A stretch of 64,000 nt of DNA from Streptomyces sp. D2-8 (lineage in GTDB: Bacteria > Actinomycetota > Actinomycetes > Streptomycetales > Streptomycetaceae), in NCBI RefSeq assembly GCF_023184515.1, contig NZ_JAAHBP010000003.1:186001-250000 (forward strand), given 5' to 3'. Numbering within the stretch: the stretch's first letter is position 1; the number at the start of each line of letters is the position of its first letter. This document shows, one piece after another, positions 56,161-64,000 of the stretch. Made by a program: the position numbers and the translations under genes. The notes under the pieces were generated by a model that was given only the letters and a program-made list of their open reading frames with translations, ran no database searches and was not told the origin of the DNA.

Positions 56161-56226
56161 ATGGCTACGGAAACTCCCCAGCTCCACGCAGCACGTGCCG
56201 TCCCCGCGCCGGGCAGCCGGCGGTGA
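56161..56226 (+). CDS. 21-codon leader ORF overlapping the hpnC start
   Basis: ATG 56161 opens a frame of 21 codons (MATETPQLHAARAVPAPGSR plus one Arg) whose TGA (56224-56226) overlaps the hpnC GTG (56223-56225) in a GTGA arrangement. GGGAG lies about 11 nt upstream of the ATG, while the hpnC GTG has no ribosome site of its own. Translational coupling of hpnC to this ORF is inferred. It may not make a functional peptide. Confidence 0.5.
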   Translation: MATETPQLHAARAVPAPGSRR

Positions 56227-57125
56227 CGGGAACCGGCACGGCGCGCCCCCTCGATCCGGAGCGCGGCACGCTCGACAAGGCCGCCGGCGAGAATTTCCCG
56301 GTGGCCCCCTTCTTCCTGCCCCGGGCCTGGCGCGCCGACCTCATGGCCGTCTACGGCTTCGCCCGCCTGGTCGACGACATCGGCGACGGCGACCTGGCCC
56401 CCGGCGGCGCCGACGCCCGCCTGCTCGGTGTGTCCCCGCGGGAGGCCGAGGACCGGCTGGTTCTGCTCGACGCCTTCGAGGCCGACCTGCGCCGGGTCTT
56501 CGACGCGACCCCGCGCCATCCGCTGCTGCGCCGCCTCCAGCCGACCGTTCGCCGCCGCTCGCTGACCCCCGAGCCGTTCCTCGGCCTGATCGCCGCCAAC
56601 CGCCAGGACCAGCTGGTCAGCCGCTACGAGACCTACGACGACCTGCTCGCCTACTGCGAGCTGTCCGCCAACCCCGTCGGCCGTCTCGTTCTCGCCGTCA
56701 CCGGCACCTCGACACCCGAGCGGATCCGCCGCTCCGACATGATCTGCACGGCGCTCCAGATCGTCGAGCACCTCCAGGACGTGGCCGAGGACCTCGGCCG
56801 CGACCGCGTCTACCTGCCCGCAGCCGATATGAAACGCTTCCATGTCCAGGAACCGGATCTCGCCACGAAAACCGCCGGAGCGTCGGTCCGTGCGCTGATT
56901 GCGTACGAAGCGCAAAGGGCTCGGGATCTCCTGAATGAAGGCGCCCCCCTGGTGGGTAGCGTCCACGGCAGGCTGAAGCTGCTGCTCGCAGGGTTCGTGG
57001 CGGGGGGAAGGGCGGCCGTCCACGCGATCGCCGCCGCCGGATTCGACGTACTTCCCGGCCCGCCCAAGCCCGGCAAGGTCCGGTTGCTGCGTGAGGTCGG
57101 CGTGACTCTGCGAGGAGAGGGGTGA
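56223..57125 (+). CDS. hpnC: Squalene synthesis protein HpnC (hydroxysqualene synthase)
   Basis: 300 aa of the squalene/phytoene synthase fold. Aspartate motifs are FARLVDDIGDGDL and LQDVAEDLGRDRVYLP, with FLGLIAANRQDQLVSRYETY between. In the HpnCDE route, HpnC hydrolyses presqualene diphosphate to hydroxysqualene; HpnD makes the presqualene diphosphate and HpnE reduces the product to squalene. The start is GTG 56223 by overlap with the leader ORF and by match to the family N-terminus (GENFPVAPFFLPRAWRADLM). It overlaps hpnD by 4 bp. Confidence 0.94.
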   Translation: MTGTGTARPLDPERGTLDKAAGENFPVAPFFLPRAWRADLMAVYGFARLVDDIGDGDLAPGGADARLLGVSPREAEDRLVLLDAFEADLRRVFDATPRHPLLRRLQPTVRRRSLTPEPFLGLIAANRQDQLVSRYETYDDLLAYCELSANPVGRLVLAVTGTSTPERIRRSDMICTALQIVEHLQDVAEDLGRDRVYLPAADMKRFHVQEPDLATKTAGASVRALIAYEAQRARDLLNEGAPLVGSVHGRLKLLLAGFVAGGRAAVHAIAAAGFDVLPGPPKPGKVRLLREVGVTLRGEG

Positions 57126-58072
57126 TCCGGACCGTGGAGTCGGAACCACACGCGTCCCCACCGGTACTCGCCGCCTACAGCTACTGCGAAGCCGTCACCG
57201 GGCGGCAGGCCCGCAACTTCGCCTACGGCATCCGGCTGCTGCCGACGCCCCAGCGCCGTGCGATGTCGGCGCTGTACGCGTTCTCGCGGCGGGTCGACGA
57301 CATCGGTGACGGTGCGCTCGCCGACGACGTCAAGGTGGGCAGGCTGGAGGAGACCCGGGCGCTGCTCACCCGGATCCGCGAGGACGAGGTCGACGAGGAC
57401 GACACCGACCCGGTCGCCGTCGCCCTCTCGCACGCGGCCGGGCACTTCCCGATCCCGCTCGGCGGCCTGGACGAGCTCATCGACGGCGTCCTGATGGACG
57501 TCCGCGGCGAGACCTACGAGACCTGGGACGACCTGAAGGTCTACTGCCGCTGCGTCGCGGGCGCGATCGGGCGTCTCTCGCTGGGCGTCTTCGGTACGGA
57601 ACCGGGGGCACGCGGCGTGGACCGCGCGCCGGAGTATGCCGACACGCTCGGGCTCGCGCTCCAGCTCACCAACATCCTCAGAGACGTCCGCGAGGACGCC
57701 GTGGGCGGGCGGACCTACCTGCCCGCCGACGATCTCGCCAAGTTCGGCTGCTCGGCCGGCTTCAGCGGGCCGCGGCCGCCGGAGGGCTCCGACTTCGCGG
57801 GTCTCGTGCACTTCGAAGTGCGACGGGCCCGCGCTCTGTTCGCCGAGGGCTACCGGCTGCTCCCCATGCTCGACCGGCGCAGCGGTGCCTGCGTCGCCGC
57901 CATGGCCGGCATCTACCGCCGCCTCCTCGACCGCATCGAGCGCGACCCGGAGGCCGTGCTGCGCGGCCGGGTCTCCCTGCCCGGCCGGGAGAAGGCGTAC
58001 GTCGCCGTGCGCGGCCTGTCCGGCCTGGACGCCCGGCATGTGACCCGGCGGACCGTCAGGAGGCGTGCGTGA
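57122..58072 (+). CDS. hpnD: Presqualene diphosphate synthase HpnD
   Basis: 316 aa. Family motifs are SYCEAVTGRQARNFAYGIRL, SALYAFSRRVDDIGDGAL, CRCVAGAIGRLSLGVFG and TNILRDVREDAVGGRTYLP. It condenses two farnesyl diphosphates head to head into presqualene diphosphate, the first committed step to hopanoids. GTG 57122 overlaps the hpnC stop (GTGA) and follows GAGGAGAGG. The stop overlaps the GTG of a 44-aa ORF. Confidence 0.95.
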   Translation: MIRTVESEPHASPPVLAAYSYCEAVTGRQARNFAYGIRLLPTPQRRAMSALYAFSRRVDDIGDGALADDVKVGRLEETRALLTRIREDEVDEDDTDPVAVALSHAAGHFPIPLGGLDELIDGVLMDVRGETYETWDDLKVYCRCVAGAIGRLSLGVFGTEPGARGVDRAPEYADTLGLALQLTNILRDVREDAVGGRTYLPADDLAKFGCSAGFSGPRPPEGSDFAGLVHFEVRRARALFAEGYRLLPMLDRRSGACVAAMAGIYRRLLDRIERDPEAVLRGRVSLPGREKAYVAVRGLSGLDARHVTRRTVRRRA

Positions 58073-58203
58073 GGGACACAGGTGCCGCCGTCGGCGAAAA
58101 GCGGCGGGCAACCCTCCGGCGCGGGGCCGCGTCCCTGACGGAGACGGCCGGTCGTGCAGCGTTCGAGCAGCACGCCCGGGCCGCGGGGGAGGGTGCGCGA
58201 TGA
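58069..58203 (+). CDS. Small conserved ORF (44 aa) between hpnD and hpnE
   Basis: GTG 58069 follows AGGAGG by 5 nt, the best ribosome site in the operon. The frame (RDTGAAVGEKRRATLRRGAA, SLTETAGRAAFEQHARAAGE, GAR) is basic and soluble. Its start overlaps the hpnD stop and its stop overlaps the hpnE ATG (ATGA), so it is fully embedded in the operon. A protein in the same position exists in S. coelicolor as I recall. No domain is recognised; it resembles short Streptomyces families with GEKRRATLR-type sequences. A role as coupling spacer or accessory peptide is open. Confidence 0.72.
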   Translation: MRDTGAAVGEKRRATLRRGAASLTETAGRAAFEQHARAAGEGAR

Positions 58204-59612
58204 CCCACGGAACACGGTCTCGGGGACCGGCCGCAGCAGGGCGGCACGCCGTCGTGGTGGGCGGCGGGCTCGCGGGTGTCACCACCGCGCTCGCGCTCGC
58301 CGACGCCGGCGTGCGCGTCACCCTGCTGGAGGGCAGGCCGCGGCTCGGTGGTCTGGCCTTCTCCTTCCAGCGCGGTGATCTCACCGTCGACAACGGCCAG
58401 CACGTCTACCTGCGCTGCTGCACCGCCTACCGCTGGTTCCTCGACCGCATCGAGGGCGCGGCACTGGCCCCAATGCAGGACCGGCTCGACGTACCCGTCC
58501 TGGACGCCGCGCGGCCCGCGGGGCGGCGGCTCGGCAGGCTGCGTCGCGACGCGCTGCCCGTGCCCCTGCACCTGGGGCGCAGCCTCGCCACCTATCCGCA
58601 CCTGTCGCTCGCCGACCGTGCAGGGGTGGGCCGGGCCGCACTCGCGCTCAAGGGACTCGACCTCACCGACCCGGCGCTGGACGCCCAGGACTTCGGCAGC
58701 TGGCTGGCCGCGCACGGCCAGTCGGCGCGTGCCGTCGAGGCCCTGTGGGACCTGGTCGGGGTCGCCACCCTCAACGCGGTCGCCTCCGACGCCTCCCTGG
58801 CGCTGGCCGCGATGGTGTTCAAGACCGGTCTGCTGTCCGACCCGGGCGCGGCCGACATCGGCTGGGCGCGCGTCCCGCTGGGCGAGCTGCACGACCGGCT
58901 GGCCCGCAAGGCGCTCGACTCCGCGGGCGTCCGCACCGAGGTCCGTGCCCGCGTCACCTCCGTCTCCGCGAACGCGAACGGGCAGTGGGCCGTCGACGTC
59001 CCCGGGGAGACGCTGGAGGCCGACGCGGTGGTCCTCGCCGTACCGCAGCGTGAGGCGCACGACCTGCTGCCCGTGGGCGCCCTCGACGCGCCCGAACGGC
59101 TCCTGGAGATCGGCACCGCGCCCATCCTCAACGTCCATGTGGTCTACGACCGGAAGGTCCTCGGCCGGCCGTTCTTCACCGCCCTCGGCAGCCCCGTGCA
59201 GTGGGTCTTCGACCGGACCGACGCGTCCGGGCTGCGCGAGGGGCAGTACCTCGCCCTGTCGCAGTCGGTCGCCCAGGACGAGATCGACGAGCCCGTCGCC
59301 GTGCTGCGCGAGCGGTATCTGCCCGAGCTGGAGCGGCTGCTGCCGCTGGCCCGTGGCGCCGAAGTGAGGGACTTCTTCGTCACCCGGGAGCGCACCGCGA
59401 CGTTCGCTCCCACCCCCGGCGTCGGGCGCCTCAGGCCCGGCGCCCGCACCAAGGCATCCGGCCTCTACCTGGCCGGAGCGTGGACCGCCACCGGGTGGCC
59501 CGCGACCATGGAGAGTGCGGTCCGCAGTGGTGTGAGCGCGGCGGACGCCGTGCTGGGCGCCCTGGGCCGGCCCCGTCCGCAAGCCCTCTTCGAGTTCGAG
59601 GAGGCGGCATGA
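58200..59612 (+). CDS. hpnE: Hydroxysqualene dehydroxylase HpnE (FAD-dependent)
   Basis: 470 aa, amine-oxidase/phytoene-desaturase fold. The FAD motif is VVVGGGLAGVTTALALADAG, followed by VTLLEGRPRLGGLAFSF, TVDNGQHVYLRCCTAYRWFL, a central MVFKTGLLSDPGAADIGWAR, and the C-terminal FAD-binding LYLAGAWTATGWPATMESAV. It reduces hydroxysqualene to squalene. ATG 58200 has GGGGGAGGG upstream and overlaps the 44-aa ORF. The end overlaps the next gene (ATGA). Confidence 0.94.
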   Translation: MTHGTRSRGPAAAGRHAVVVGGGLAGVTTALALADAGVRVTLLEGRPRLGGLAFSFQRGDLTVDNGQHVYLRCCTAYRWFLDRIEGAALAPMQDRLDVPVLDAARPAGRRLGRLRRDALPVPLHLGRSLATYPHLSLADRAGVGRAALALKGLDLTDPALDAQDFGSWLAAHGQSARAVEALWDLVGVATLNAVASDASLALAAMVFKTGLLSDPGAADIGWARVPLGELHDRLARKALDSAGVRTEVRARVTSVSANANGQWAVDVPGETLEADAVVLAVPQREAHDLLPVGALDAPERLLEIGTAPILNVHVVYDRKVLGRPFFTALGSPVQWVFDRTDASGLREGQYLALSQSVAQDEIDEPVAVLRERYLPELERLLPLARGAEVRDFFVTRERTATFAPTPGVGRLRPGARTKASGLYLAGAWTATGWPATMESAVRSGVSAADAVLGALGRPRPQALFEFEEAA

Positions 59613-60745
59613 TGCCGGCTCAGGCCGGCGCGGCAGGCGACCCCCGCACCCCCGGTACCGCGACAAGAGGAGAGACTGTGCCCACTGTGCCCCCGGCCTC
59701 GAAGACTGCCGAGGCGGTGGACGTGACCGCGCTGCTGGAGCGCGGCCGGACCCTGGCCACACCGGTACTGCGGGCGGCCGTCGACCGCCTGGCACCTCCC
59801 ATGGACACTGTTGCCGCCTACCACTTCGGCTGGATCGACGCCCAGGGCAGGCCCGCGGAGGGGGACGGCGGCAAGGCCGTGCGCCCCGCCCTCGCGGTGC
59901 TGTCCGCCGAGGTCATGTCGGCAGCCCCCGAGACCGGCATCCCCGGCGCCGTCGCCGTGGAACTGGTCCACAACTTCTCCCTCCTCCACGACGACCTCAT
60001 GGACGGCGACGAGCAGCGCCGCCACCGCGACACGGTCTGGAAGGTGCACGGCCCCGCCCAGGCCATCCTGGTCGGCGACGCCCTGTTCGCCCTCGCCAAC
60101 GAGGTGCTCCTCGAACTCGGCACCGTCGAGGCCGGCCGCGCCACCCGCCGACTCACCACCGCCACCCGCGCCCTGATCGACGGCCAGGCCCAGGACATCT
60201 CCTACGAGCACCGCGACCGCGTCAGCGTCGAGGAGTGCCTGGAGATGGAGGGCAACAAGACCGGCGCCCTGCTCGCCTGCGCCAGCTCCATCGGCGCGGT
60301 CCTCGGCGGAGCCGACGACCGCACCGCCGACACCCTCGAGAAGTACGGCTACCACCTGGGCCTCGCCTTCCAGGCCGTCGACGACCTCCTCGGCATCTGG
60401 GGCGACCCGGTCTCCACCGGCAAGCAGACCTGGAGCGACCTGCGTCAGCGCAAGAAGTCCCTGCCGGTCGTGGCCGCCCTCGCGGCGGGCGGCCCGGCCT
60501 CCGAGCGGCTCGGCGAGATCCTCGCCGCCGACGCCAAGAGCAGCGACTTCGCGAACTTCTCCGAGGAGGAGTTCGCGGCCCGCGCCGCCCTCATCGAGGA
60601 GGCCGGCGGCCGCGAGTGGACCGCCGACGAGGCACGCCGTCAGCACACCATCGCCATCGAAGCCCTCGACGCCGTCGACATGCCCGACCGGGTGCGGGCA
60701 CAGTTCACGGCCCTCGCGGACTTCGTCGTCGTACGAAAGAGATGA
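59609..60745 (+). CDS. Polyprenyl (farnesyl-type) diphosphate synthase of the hopanoid operon
   Basis: 378 aa. First Asp-rich motif DDLMD (in NFSLLHDDLMDGDEQRRH) and second DDLLG (in FQAVDDLLGIWGDP), with KAVRPALAVL and GDALFALANEVL. It elongates DMAPP with IPP, most likely to farnesyl diphosphate for HpnD; bulky-residue control of chain length was not modelled. Two in-frame starts have strong sites: ATG 59609 (GAGGAGG, overlapping hpnE) and GTG 59678 (AGAGGAGAG), giving 378 or 355 aa. The first 23 residues of the long form are low-complexity and not conserved in the fold. Confidence 0.93.
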   Translation: MMPAQAGAAGDPRTPGTATRGETVPTVPPASKTAEAVDVTALLERGRTLATPVLRAAVDRLAPPMDTVAAYHFGWIDAQGRPAEGDGGKAVRPALAVLSAEVMSAAPETGIPGAVAVELVHNFSLLHDDLMDGDEQRRHRDTVWKVHGPAQAILVGDALFALANEVLLELGTVEAGRATRRLTTATRALIDGQAQDISYEHRDRVSVEECLEMEGNKTGALLACASSIGAVLGGADDRTADTLEKYGYHLGLAFQAVDDLLGIWGDPVSTGKQTWSDLRQRKKSLPVVAALAAGGPASERLGEILAADAKSSDFANFSEEEFAARAALIEEAGGREWTADEARRQHTIAIEALDAVDMPDRVRAQFTALADFVVVRKR

Positions 60746-60779
60746 TCACCATCGGCCGAATAGCCCTCGCGTAGTCGCC

Positions 60780-60813
60780 GGCCGGTGCCGCGAGTCATCA
60801 CGGAGCACCGGCC
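60780..60813 (+). terminator. Inverted repeat in the gap before shc
   Basis: Nine-bp arms GGCCGGTGC (60780-60788) and GCACCGGCC (60805-60813) lie in the only sizeable gap (122 bp) within the hopanoid operon. It may partly terminate or stabilise the message, or mark an internal promoter for shc. Confidence 0.45.
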
Positions 60814-60867
60814 GACGGCGGACCCACAGCAGCTGCACACCTTGCACCACTGCACGAAGGGGAAGCC

Positions 60868-62904
60868 ATGACAGCGACGACCGACGGAAGCACCGGGGCC
60901 CTGCCACCCCGCGCCGCCGCGGCCAGCGAAACCGACACGGACACGGACACCCCCGGGGCGGCAGGGGTACCGGAAGCCGCCGCACGCGCCGCCCGGCGTG
61001 CCACCGACTTCCTGCTCTCCCGCCAGGACGCCCAGGGATGGTGGAAGGGCGACCTCGAGACCAACGTCACGATGGACGCCGAGGACCTGCTGCTCCGTCA
61101 GTTCCTGGGCATCCGCGATGACAAGACCACGCAGGCCGCCGCCCTCTTCATCCGGGGCGAGCAGGGCGAGGACGGCACCTGGGCCACCTTCTACGGCGGG
61201 CCGAGCGAACTGTCCGCCACCATCGAGGCGTACGTCGCCCTCCGTCTGGCCGGTGACGCGCCCGACGCCCCGCACATGGCGAAGGCCTCGGCCTGGATCC
61301 GCGCGCAGGGCGGCATCGCCGCCGCCCGGGTCTTCACCCGGATCTGGCTGGCCCTGTTCGGCTGGTGGAAGTGGGAGGACCTGCCCGAACTCCCGCCGGA
61401 ACTCGTCTTCTTCCCGAAGTGGATGCCGCTCAACATCTACGACTTCGGCTGCTGGGCGCGGCAGACCATCGTCCCGCTGACGATCGTCTCCGCCAAGCGG
61501 CCGGTACGCCCCGCGCCCTTCCCGCTCGACGAGCTGCACACCGACCCGGACCGGCCCAACCCGCCCAAGCCGCTGGCCCCGCCGTTCAGTTGGGACGGGG
61601 CGTTCCAGCGGATGGACAAGGGCCTGCACGCCCTGCGGAAGGTCGCGCCGCGCAGACTGCGCAGAGCCGCCATGAACAGCGCCGCCCGCTGGATCATCGA
61701 GCGGCAGGAGAACGACGGCTGCTGGGGCGGCATCCAGCCCCCCGCCGTGTACTCGATCATCGCCCTGCACCTGCTGGGCTACGACCTCGAGCACCCCGTG
61801 ATGCGCGAGGGGCTGGCGTCCCTGGACCGGTTCGCCGTGTGGCGCGAGGACGGGGCCCGGATGATCGAGGCCTGCCAGTCACCCGTGTGGGACACCTGCC
61901 TGGCCGCCATCGCCCTCGTGGACGCCGGACTGCCCGCCGATCACCCGCAGTTGGTGAAGGCGGCCGACTGGATGCTGGGCGAGGAGATCGTCCGGCCCGG
62001 TGACTGGTCCGTGAAGCGGCCCGGACTGCCGCCCGGGGGCTGGGCGTTCGAGTTCCACAACGACAACTACCCCGACATCGACGACACCGCCGAGGTGATC
62101 CTCGCGCTGCGCCGGATCACCCACCACGACCCGGAGCGGCTGGACCGGGCCGTCGCGCGCGGCATGCGCTGGACGCTCGGCATGCAGTCGAGGAACGGCG
62201 CCTGGGCCGCCTTCGACGTCGACAACACCAGCCCCTTCCCGAACCGGCTGCCGTTCTGCGACTTCGGCGAGGTCATCGACCCTCCCTCCGCCGACGTCAC
62301 CGCGCACGTCGTCGAGATGCTCGCGGTGGAGGGCCTCGCCCACGACCCGCGCACCCGGCGCGGCATCGAGTGGCTGCTGGCCGAGCAGGAACCGGACGGC
62401 TCGTGGTTCGGACGCTGGGGCGTCAACTACGTCTACGGCACCGGATCCGTCGTGCCCGCCCTGACCGCCGCCGGCATCCCCGCCGCGCACCCGGCGATCC
62501 GGCGGGCCGTGGCCTGGCTGGAGTCGGTCCAGAACGACGACGGCGGCTGGGGCGAGGACCTGCGCTCCTACCAGTACCCCGAGGAGTGGAGCGGCAAGGG
62601 CGCCTCGACCGCCTCGCAGACGGCATGGGCGCTGATGGCCCTGCTCGCGGCGGGGGAGCGGGACTCCAAAACCGTCGAACGCGGAGTCGAGTGGCTCGCC
62701 GCGACCCAGCAGGCGGACGGCTCCTGGGACGAGCCGTACTTCACGGGGACGGGCTTCCCGTGGGACTTCTCGATCAACTACCACCTCTACCGGCAGGTGT
62801 TCCCGCTCACCGCGCTCGGCCGCTATCTGCACGGGGAGCCCTTCGCCGAGAAGCTCCGGGGGAGCGGGACCGGCACGCCGCTCGCCGAGGCCAAGGGGAG
62901 CTGA
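60868..62904 (+). CDS. shc: Squalene-hopene cyclase
   Basis: 678 aa, slightly longer than the usual 630-650 because of a Thr/Asp-rich N-terminal stretch (ETDTDTDTPGAAGVPEA). The catalytic D-I-D-D motif is at residues 403-406 (FHNDNYPDIDDTAEVILALR). Several QW repeats are visible (RQDAQGWWKG, EQGEDGTWATFYGG, RQENDGCWGG, QSRNGAWAAFDVDN, EQEPDGSWFGRWG, QNDDGGWGED, QQADGSWDEPYFTG). It cyclises squalene to hopene and diplopterol at the membrane. ATG 60868 follows GAAGGGGAAGCC. Stop and hpnG start overlap by 1 bp. Confidence 0.97.
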   Translation: MTATTDGSTGALPPRAAAASETDTDTDTPGAAGVPEAAARAARRATDFLLSRQDAQGWWKGDLETNVTMDAEDLLLRQFLGIRDDKTTQAAALFIRGEQGEDGTWATFYGGPSELSATIEAYVALRLAGDAPDAPHMAKASAWIRAQGGIAAARVFTRIWLALFGWWKWEDLPELPPELVFFPKWMPLNIYDFGCWARQTIVPLTIVSAKRPVRPAPFPLDELHTDPDRPNPPKPLAPPFSWDGAFQRMDKGLHALRKVAPRRLRRAAMNSAARWIIERQENDGCWGGIQPPAVYSIIALHLLGYDLEHPVMREGLASLDRFAVWREDGARMIEACQSPVWDTCLAAIALVDAGLPADHPQLVKAADWMLGEEIVRPGDWSVKRPGLPPGGWAFEFHNDNYPDIDDTAEVILALRRITHHDPERLDRAVARGMRWTLGMQSRNGAWAAFDVDNTSPFPNRLPFCDFGEVIDPPSADVTAHVVEMLAVEGLAHDPRTRRGIEWLLAEQEPDGSWFGRWGVNYVYGTGSVVPALTAAGIPAAHPAIRRAVAWLESVQNDDGGWGEDLRSYQYPEEWSGKGASTASQTAWALMALLAAGERDSKTVERGVEWLAATQQADGSWDEPYFTGTGFPWDFSINYHLYRQVFPLTALGRYLHGEPFAEKLRGSGTGTPLAEAKGS

Positions 62905-63545
62905 TGAGCGCACAGACCGCCCCGGTCCCGCTGCTGATCGCCTGCGCGCTCGGCATCGAGCAGTTCGCCCTGCGCGCGGGCGGCCGGGGCGGGGCCGACG
63001 GGCCGGTCACGGTGCTGCGGACGGGCATGGGGCCGGTGGCCGCCGAGCGGGCCGTCACCCGCATGCTGGCCGACCCGGCCCTGCGCGACGCCGCCGTCCT
63101 GGCCACCGGCTTCTGCGCGGGGCTCGCGCCGGGCATGCACCCCGGTGACCTGGTCGTCGCCGAGGAGACCCGCGACCCGCGCGGCACGACCCCCTGCGTC
63201 GGGACCGAGCTGCTGGTCAAGGAGCTGGCCCGCGCGCTGCCCGGGCGGACCGTGCACACCGGGCCGCTCACCGGCTCCGACCACGTCGTGCGCGGCCCCG
63301 AACGGTCCGCCCTGCGCACGACCGGTGCCATCGCGGTCGACATGGAGTCCGCCGTCACGCTCCTGAGCGCCGTGCGCGCGGGCGAGCGCCCGGTTGCGGC
63401 CGTCCGGGTGGTCGTGGACGCTCCTGAACATGAACTCGTCCGGATCGGCACGGTGCGCGGTGGAATATCAGCTTTCCGCGTCCTTCGTTCCGTCCTTCCC
63501 GCTTTCTTCGAATGGCACCGTTCCTTGCTGCTCCCCAGGAGGTGA
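62904..63545 (+). CDS. hpnG: Adenosylhopane nucleosidase/phosphorylase HpnG
   Basis: 213 aa of the purine-nucleoside-phosphorylase/MTA nucleosidase fold: LLIACALGIEQFALRAGG, VLRTGMGPVAAERAVTRML, ATGFCAGLAPGMHPGDLVVA, GSDHVVRGPE, AIAVDMESAVTLLSAV and VRVVVDAPEHELV. In hopanoid synthesis HpnG removes adenine from adenosylhopane. It is coupled to shc by a 1-bp overlap and followed 5 bp later by hpnH. Confidence 0.92.
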   Translation: MSAQTAPVPLLIACALGIEQFALRAGGRGGADGPVTVLRTGMGPVAAERAVTRMLADPALRDAAVLATGFCAGLAPGMHPGDLVVAEETRDPRGTTPCVGTELLVKELARALPGRTVHTGPLTGSDHVVRGPERSALRTTGAIAVDMESAVTLLSAVRAGERPVAAVRVVVDAPEHELVRIGTVRGGISAFRVLRSVLPAFFEWHRSLLLPRR

Positions 63546-63550
63546 GCCAG

Positions 63551-64000
63551 ATGGCCATGCCGCTCCGACAGTCCATCAAGGTCGCTACGTACTTGGCTGA
63601 ACAGAAGATCCGCCGACGGGACAAGTTTCCGCTGATCGTCGAGCTGGAGCCGCTGTTCGCCTGCAATCTCAAATGCGAGGGGTGCGGCAAGATCCAGCAT
63701 CCGGCCGGGGTGCTCAAGCAGCGGATGCCGGTCGCCCAGGCCGTGGGGGCGGTCATGGAGTCCGGTGCCCCGATGGTGTCCATCGCCGGTGGCGAGCCGC
63801 TGATGCACCCGCAGATCGACGAGATCGTGCGTCAGCTGGTGGCCAAGCGGAAGTACGTTTTCCTCTGCACCAACGCCATGCTGCTGCGCAAGAAGATGGA
63901 CCAGTTCACGCCGTCGCGCTACTTCGCCTTCGCGGTGCACATCGACGGGCTGCGCGAGCGGCACGACGAGTCGGTCGCCAAGGAGGGTGTGTTCGACGAG
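63551..64000 (+). CDS. hpnH: Adenosylhopane synthase HpnH, radical SAM (5' part, cut by window edge)
   Basis: The first 150 codons are present. The radical-SAM cluster motif is C38-x3-C42-x2-C45 (FACNLKCEGCGKIQHP), followed by SIAGGEPLMHPQIDEIVRQL and YVFLCTNAMLLRKKMDQFTP. HpnH adds the 5'-deoxyadenosyl radical to diploptene, making adenosylhopane, the parent of extended hopanoids. ATG 63551 has AGGAGGTGAG upstream. Full family length is about 330-380 aa, so more than half lies outside the window. Confidence 0.95.
   Translation, partial: MAMPLRQSIKVATYLAEQKIRRRDKFPLIVELEPLFACNLKCEGCGKIQHPAGVLKQRMPVAQAVGAVMESGAPMVSIAGGEPLMHPQIDEIVRQLVAKRKYVFLCTNAMLLRKKMDQFTPSRYFAFAVHIDGLRERHDESVAKEGVFDE

Overview
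The window is about 72% G+C chromosomal DNA with strongly G/C-biased third codon positions, GTG/TTG starts, SsgA-like, WhiB-like and hopanoid genes, and rare TTA codons. This points to a Streptomyces. From memory (not computed), the gene order closely follows the S. coelicolor stretch from about SCO6711 (next to the small laccase SCO6712) to the start of the hopanoid cluster (SCO6759-SCO6766). No tRNA, rRNA, CRISPR array, integrase, transposase or phage module was seen.

Left part (1-12.6 kb): a secreted ThuA/sugar-dehydrogenase protein cut by the left edge; the two-domain small laccase; a LacI regulator with a perfect palindromic operator; a VOC protein; a WhiB-like protein; an acyl-ACP desaturase behind a triple tandem operator; and DDAH. 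Next come a decapitated remnant of an Orn/Lys/Arg decarboxylase and a two-gene resistance-like unit (UvrA-like ATPase plus ABC-F protein). The ABC-F gene has a structured leader and a small in-frame insertion with atypical codons.

Middle part (12.9-47.5 kb): mostly single genes. They include a GPP34 protein, ssgD, endonuclease V, a CoA-transferase/thiolase/FadB fatty-acid oxidation row with a convergent MerR regulator, an amino-acid permease, an arginase-family protein with an altered metal motif, and exported peptidases (M1, S15, M14). Further genes are a BCCT transporter, a D-amino-acid oxidase, a second ABC-F protein, Tex, a GlxA-type regulator with an isonitrile-hydratase-like partner, Idi and a CDF transporter. 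Several convergent neighbours overlap at their 3' ends.

A seven-gene row (48.8-55.9 kb), with galE divergent beside it, is the least explained system. It encodes two CDP-alcohol phosphotransferases, a CTP-type nucleotidyltransferase, a glycerol-1-phosphate-dehydrogenase-like enzyme, a family 2 glycosyltransferase and a TagGH/Wzm-Wzt-like ABC exporter. The genes are tightly overlapping and end at a hairpin. The inferred role is synthesis and export of a glycosylated polyol-phosphate polymer or lipid, possibly built on sn-glycerol-1-phosphate.

Right end (56.2-64 kb): the hopanoid operon hpnC-hpnD-(44-aa ORF)-hpnE-polyprenyl diphosphate synthase-shc-hpnG-hpnH, cut inside hpnH. It leads from prenyl diphosphates through squalene to hopene and adenosylhopane. 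A 21-codon leader ORF overlaps the hpnC start. The Idi gene 10 kb upstream fits the same isoprenoid supply.
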